Assembly: GCF_000212695.1 (NCBI RefSeq)
Contig: NC_015514.1
Coordinates: forward strand, 1,054,001-1,118,000
Length of the DNA stretch: 64,000 nucleotides
Direction of reading: 5' to 3'
Origin: Cellulomonas fimi ATCC 484
GTDB taxonomy: Bacteria > Actinomycetota > Actinomycetes > Actinomycetales > Cellulomonadaceae
In this document: positions 61,294 through 64,000 of the stretch, piece by piece
How positions within the stretch are numbered: the first letter of the stretch is position 1
Layout of the letters: each line of letters opens with the position of its first letter
Notes under the pieces: generated by a model
Told to the model about the DNA's origin: nothing
Database searches by the model: none
What the model saw: only the letters and a program-made list of their open reading frames with translations
Made by a program: the position numbers and the translations under genes

Positions 61294-61475
61294 TGGCTCG
61301 CCTGAAGGTGACGCAGACGCGTTCCGGCATCGGTGGCAAGCAGAACCAGCGCGACACGCTGCGCACCCTGGGCCTGAAGCGGATCGGCGACGTCGTCGTC
61401 AAGGAGGACCGTCCTGAGATCCGCGGCATGGTCCAGACCGTGCGGCACCTCGTCGCGGTCGAAGAGGTGGAGTGA
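61293..61475 (+). CDS. rpmD: 50S ribosomal protein L30
   Basis: 60 residues: [32 protein letters not shown] and [21 protein letters not shown] single small alpha/beta domain. Both ends overlap neighbours by one base, showing tight coupling. Confidence 0.97.
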   Translation: MARLKVTQTRSGIGGKQNQRDTLRTLGLKRIGDVVVKEDRPEIRGMVQTVRHLVAVEEVE

Positions 61476-62188
61476 TGGCTGACGAGAAGAAGGAGACCGA
61501 GGAGGTGACGGCCCCCAAGGCCGCCGCCAAGAAGGCTCCCGCGAAGAAGGCCGCCGACGCGGCTGCCGAGGCTCCGAAGACGACGAAGGCGAAGGCCGCC
61601 AAGGCCGAGACCGCCTCCGCCGCGGAGAAGCCGGCTGCCGAGAAGAAGGCGCCCGCGAAGAAGGCCGCCGCTCCGGCGAAGGCCACGGCGGAGAAGTCCG
61701 AGGCCGCCGTCAAGGCGGCCGAGGCCGCTGCCCAGCCCGGCGCCGGTGGCACCCTCAAGGTGCACCACCTGCGTCCGGCCCCCGGCGCCAAGACCGCCAA
61801 GACCCGCGTGGGTCGTGGTGAGGCGTCGAAGGGCAAGACGGCCGGTCGCGGTACCAAGGGCACCAAGGCCCGGTACCAGGTGCCGGACCGCTTCGAGGGC
61901 GGGCAGATGCCGCTGCACATGCGGCTGCCGAAGCTCCGCGGCTTCAAGAACCCGTTCCGCGTCGAGTACCAGGTCGTCAACCTGGACAAGCTCTCGGCGC
62001 TGTACCCGGACGGTGGCGACGTGACGGTCGCCGACCTGGTCGCGAAGGGTGCGGTCCGCAAGGGCCAGCCCGTCAAGGTGCTCGGCACCGGCGAGCTGAC
62101 GGTCAAGGTCTCCGTCGCCGTGGACGCCTACTCGGCGTCGGCGAAGGAGAAGATCGTGGCCGCCGGCGGCAGCGTCGCGCAGGACTGA
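61475..62188 (+). CDS. rplO: 50S ribosomal protein L15 with long Lys/Ala-rich N-terminal extension
   Basis: 237 residues, about 90 more than usual. Residues 1 to about 90 are almost wholly Ala, Lys, Glu, Pro and Thr with repeated KKAPAKKAA and [20 protein letters not shown] units, as in histone H1 tails and actinobacterial HupB. The L15 core starts at [36 protein letters not shown] and continues with [22 protein letters not shown]15 is a late 50S assembly protein. ATG 61475 is chosen; a GTG one codon earlier is possible. Confidence 0.96.
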   Translation: MADEKKETEEVTAPKAAAKKAPAKKAADAAAEAPKTTKAKAAKAETASAAEKPAAEKKAPAKKAAAPAKATAEKSEAAVKAAEAAAQPGAGGTLKVHHLRPAPGAKTAKTRVGRGEASKGKTAGRGTKGTKARYQVPDRFEGGQMPLHMRLPKLRGFKNPFRVEYQVVNLDKLSALYPDGGDVTVADLVAKGAVRKGQPVKVLGTGELTVKVSVAVDAYSASAKEKIVAAGGSVAQD

Positions 62189-62197
62189 TCGCCGGAC

Positions 62198-62232
62198 GAG
62201 GCCGGTGGGATCTCACTTCCCACCGGCCTCGT
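62198..62232 (+). terminator. hairpin terminator after rplO
   Basis: CGAGGCCGGTGGGA (62198-62211) pairs with TCCCACCGGCCTCG (62219-62232), a perfect 14-bp stem with a seven-base loop, followed by TTCCGTTTG. It separates the ribosomal genes from secY-adk. Confidence 0.85.
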
Positions 62233-62262
62233 TCCGTTTGTCGTCAGGCATCCGTTAGGGTG
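62233..62262 (+). promoter_or_regulatory. candidate promoter of secY-adk
   Basis: A -10 TAGGGT (62257-62262) lies 18 bases after a weak TTCCGT (62233-62238), right behind the rplO terminator. Start near 62269, with an 80-base leader. Confidence 0.4.
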
Positions 62263-62351
62263 CCTCGTTGCCCCGCGTCGTGGCGGGGGTGCACGGTCCG
62301 GGACCGCCCGGGTCGTACGAGATGCCGCCCTCGGCGGCCCAGGAGGACCAG

Positions 62352-63650
62352 GTGCTCAGCGCATTCGTCCGGGCGTTCAGGACGCCCGACCTGCGGCGCA
62401 AGCTGCTCTTCACGATCGGGATCATGGTGATCTTCCGGGTCGGCTCGTTCCTGCCGACCCCGGGCGTGAGCTATCCGAACGTGCAGGCCTGCATCGACCA
62501 GACGCAGGGGTCGAACGACCTGCTCGGCCTGGTGAACCTGTTCAGCGGGGGAGCGCTCCTGCAGCTCTCCGTCTTCGCGCTCGGGATCATGCCGTACATC
62601 ACGGCGAGCATCATCATCCAGCTGCTGCGCGTGGTCATCCCGCGCTTCGAGGAGCTGCACCGCGAGGGCCAGTCGGGGACGGCGAAGCTCACGCAGTACA
62701 CGCGGTACCTGACGATCGCGCTGGCGATCCTGCAGTCGACGACGATCATCACGATCGCGCGCAGCGGCCAGCTGTTCCAGGGCTGCACCGTCGACGTCAT
62801 CCCCGACTCGAGCTGGGTCACGCTGCTCATCATGGTCATCACCATGACCGCGGGCACCGGCCTGATCATGTGGCTCGGCGAGCTCATCACCGAGCGCGGC
62901 GTCGGCAACGGCATGTCGCTGCTCATTTTCACGTCGATCGCCGCGAGCTTCCCGACGGCCATGTGGTCGATCGCGGGTGGCGACAACGGCGCGACGAAGT
63001 TCGTCGTCGTGCTCGCGATCGTCGTGCTCGTCATCGGCCTGGTCGTGTTCGTCGAGCAGTCGCAGCGCCGCATCCCCGTCCAGTACGCCAAGCGCATGGT
63101 CGGGCGCCGCATGTACGGCGGGTCGAGCACCTACATCCCGATCAAGATCAACATGGCCGGCGTCATCCCGGTCATCTTCGCCTCGTCGCTGCTGGCGGTC
63201 CCCGGGCTCATCGCCCAGTTCGGCGACCCGGCCGCGGGCTGGGTGCAGTGGGTGTCCCGCTACATCGCGGACCCGGCCTCGCCGTGGCACATCGCGATCT
63301 ACGTCGTCCTCATCATCTTCTTCTGCTACTTCTACACGGCGATCACGTTCAACCCGGACGAGGTCGCGGACAACATGAAGAAGTACGGCGGCTTCATCCC
63401 CGGCATCCGTGCCGGCCGCCCGACCGCCGAGTACCTCGACTACGTCATCACGCGCATCACGGCGCCCGGGTCGGTGTACCTGGCCCTCGTCGCGCTGATC
63501 CCGACGATCGCGTTCATCGTCCTCGAGGTCGGCACCAACATCCCGTTCGGCGGCTCGTCGATCCTCATCGTCGTCGGTGTGGGTCTGGAGACCGTCAAGC
63601 AGATCGAGTCGCAGCTGCAGCAGCGGCACTACGAAGGGTTCCTGCGGTGA
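62352..63650 (+). CDS. secY: preprotein translocase subunit SecY
   Basis: 432 residues from the GTG at 62352, which has AGGAGG five bases upstream; frames starting further left lack such a site. Ten membrane helices are seen. Plug and signature sequences include [45 protein letters not shown] [16 protein letters not shown], and the cytoplasmic [11 protein letters not shown] and [20 protein letters not shown] loops. It forms the Sec channel with SecE, encoded near 27.7 kb. The stop overlaps adk as GTGA. Confidence 0.97.
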   Translation: MLSAFVRAFRTPDLRRKLLFTIGIMVIFRVGSFLPTPGVSYPNVQACIDQTQGSNDLLGLVNLFSGGALLQLSVFALGIMPYITASIIIQLLRVVIPRFEELHREGQSGTAKLTQYTRYLTIALAILQSTTIITIARSGQLFQGCTVDVIPDSSWVTLLIMVITMTAGTGLIMWLGELITERGVGNGMSLLIFTSIAASFPTAMWSIAGGDNGATKFVVVLAIVVLVIGLVVFVEQSQRRIPVQYAKRMVGRRMYGGSSTYIPIKINMAGVIPVIFASSLLAVPGLIAQFGDPAAGWVQWVSRYIADPASPWHIAIYVVLIIFFCYFYTAITFNPDEVADNMKKYGGFIPGIRAGRPTAEYLDYVITRITAPGSVYLALVALIPTIAFIVLEVGTNIPFGGSSILIVVGVGLETVKQIESQLQQRHYEGFLR

Positions 63651-64000
63651 CCGCTCGTCTCGTCCTCCTCGGCCCTCCCGGAGCAGGCAAGGGCACGCAG
63701 GCCGCGCGCCTCGCCGAGAAGCTCGGTGTCCCGGCGATCTCGACGGGCGACATCTTCCGCGCCAACATCAAGGGCGGCACGGAGCTGGGCAAGAAGGTCC
63801 AGGCGATCACGGCCTCGGGCGCCCTCGTCCCGGACGAGCTCACGAACGACCTCGTGCGCGACCGCCTCGCGCAGGCCGACACCGCCGACGGGTTCCTGCT
63901 CGACGGCTACCCCCGCAACGTGGCCCAGGTCGCGGCGCTCGACGAGATCCTCGGCGAGCGCGCCGTCGACCTCGCCGTGGAGATCACCGCCGACCCGGAC
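63647..64000 (+). CDS. adk: adenylate kinase (cut by window edge)
   Basis: The first 118 codons from a GTG overlapping the secY stop. P-loop [10 protein letters not shown] at 9-18, AMP site [11 protein letters not shown] and LDGYPRN are intact. It interconverts ATP, AMP and ADP. The C-terminal part including the LID lies beyond 64000. The secY-adk pairing is standard. Confidence 0.96.
   Translation, partial: MTARLVLLGPPGAGKGTQAARLAEKLGVPAISTGDIFRANIKGGTELGKKVQAITASGALVPDELTNDLVRDRLAQADTADGFLLDGYPRNVAQVAALDEILGERAVDLAVEITADPD

Overview
The window reads as a chromosomal segment of a high-G+C actinobacterium. Codon third positions are almost all G or C, GTG and TTG starts are common (rpoB and rpoC both start with TTG), and the intrinsic terminators are long GC hairpins mostly lacking a U-tract. 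The order tRNA-Thr, tRNA-Met, rpmG, two MaoC-type dehydratases, murB, tRNA-Trp, secE, nusG, rplK, rplA, rplJ, rplL, rpoB, rpoC, rpsL, rpsG, fusA, tuf, S10/spc ribosomal genes, secY, adk is actinobacterial. Protein style suggests Micrococcales, perhaps Cellulomonadaceae; the genus is an inference. No rRNA, IS element, phage gene or CRISPR array was seen.

Region 1 (1-6585) is the distal end of a type VII (ESX) secretion locus: an 11-TM EccD-like protein, a zinc-ribbon/RDD/FHA protein, a full EccD with ubiquitin-like head, EccB and a mycosin protease. Region 2 (6658-15450) holds housekeeping and transport genes: RarD permease, FprA-type ferredoxin reductase, a polar amino acid ABC transporter, HtpX protease, a DAO-type oxidoreductase, YajQ, tRNA-Tyr and a small lipoprotein. 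Region 3 (15603-22511) is the tRNA-Thr/tRNA-Met/rpmG/hadA/hadB/murB block. It is interrupted by a Tat-exported glycosidase-like protein, a LacI-family regulator and an MFS transporter, with two kinds of palindromic operator. The LacI gene appears to start at CTG. Region 4 (22620-27290) carries adenosine deaminase, an OmpR-type response regulator with its kinase, and an aspartate aminotransferase.

Region 5 (27490-47000) is tRNA-Trp, secE-nusG, rplKA, rplJL and rpoBC. Between rplA and rplJ sits a five-gene accessory island (30338-37379). Leftward are a cytoplasmic trypsin-like protease with 31 PFTE tetrapeptides in its tail and a degenerate APH-fold kinase-like protein. Rightward are an ECF-like sigma factor, a small beta-domain protein and an 870-residue helical-repeat CHAT protease. 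Two mirror-image outward-facing DNA elements lie between the arms. This is my best candidate for an undescribed system: a sigma-controlled two-protease module, possibly a conflict or regulated-death device.

Region 6 (46750-64000) is the str, S10 and spc clusters, ending with secY and the start of adk. A small lipoprotein gene interrupts tuf and rpsJ. Several ribosomal and transcription proteins carry unusual tails (NusG acidic head, L15 Lys/Ala head, S3 Arg/Gly tail), and L33 lacks one of its four usual zinc ligands. Start codons were chosen by ribosome-binding sites, overlap with the upstream stop, and family length; alternatives are noted per gene.
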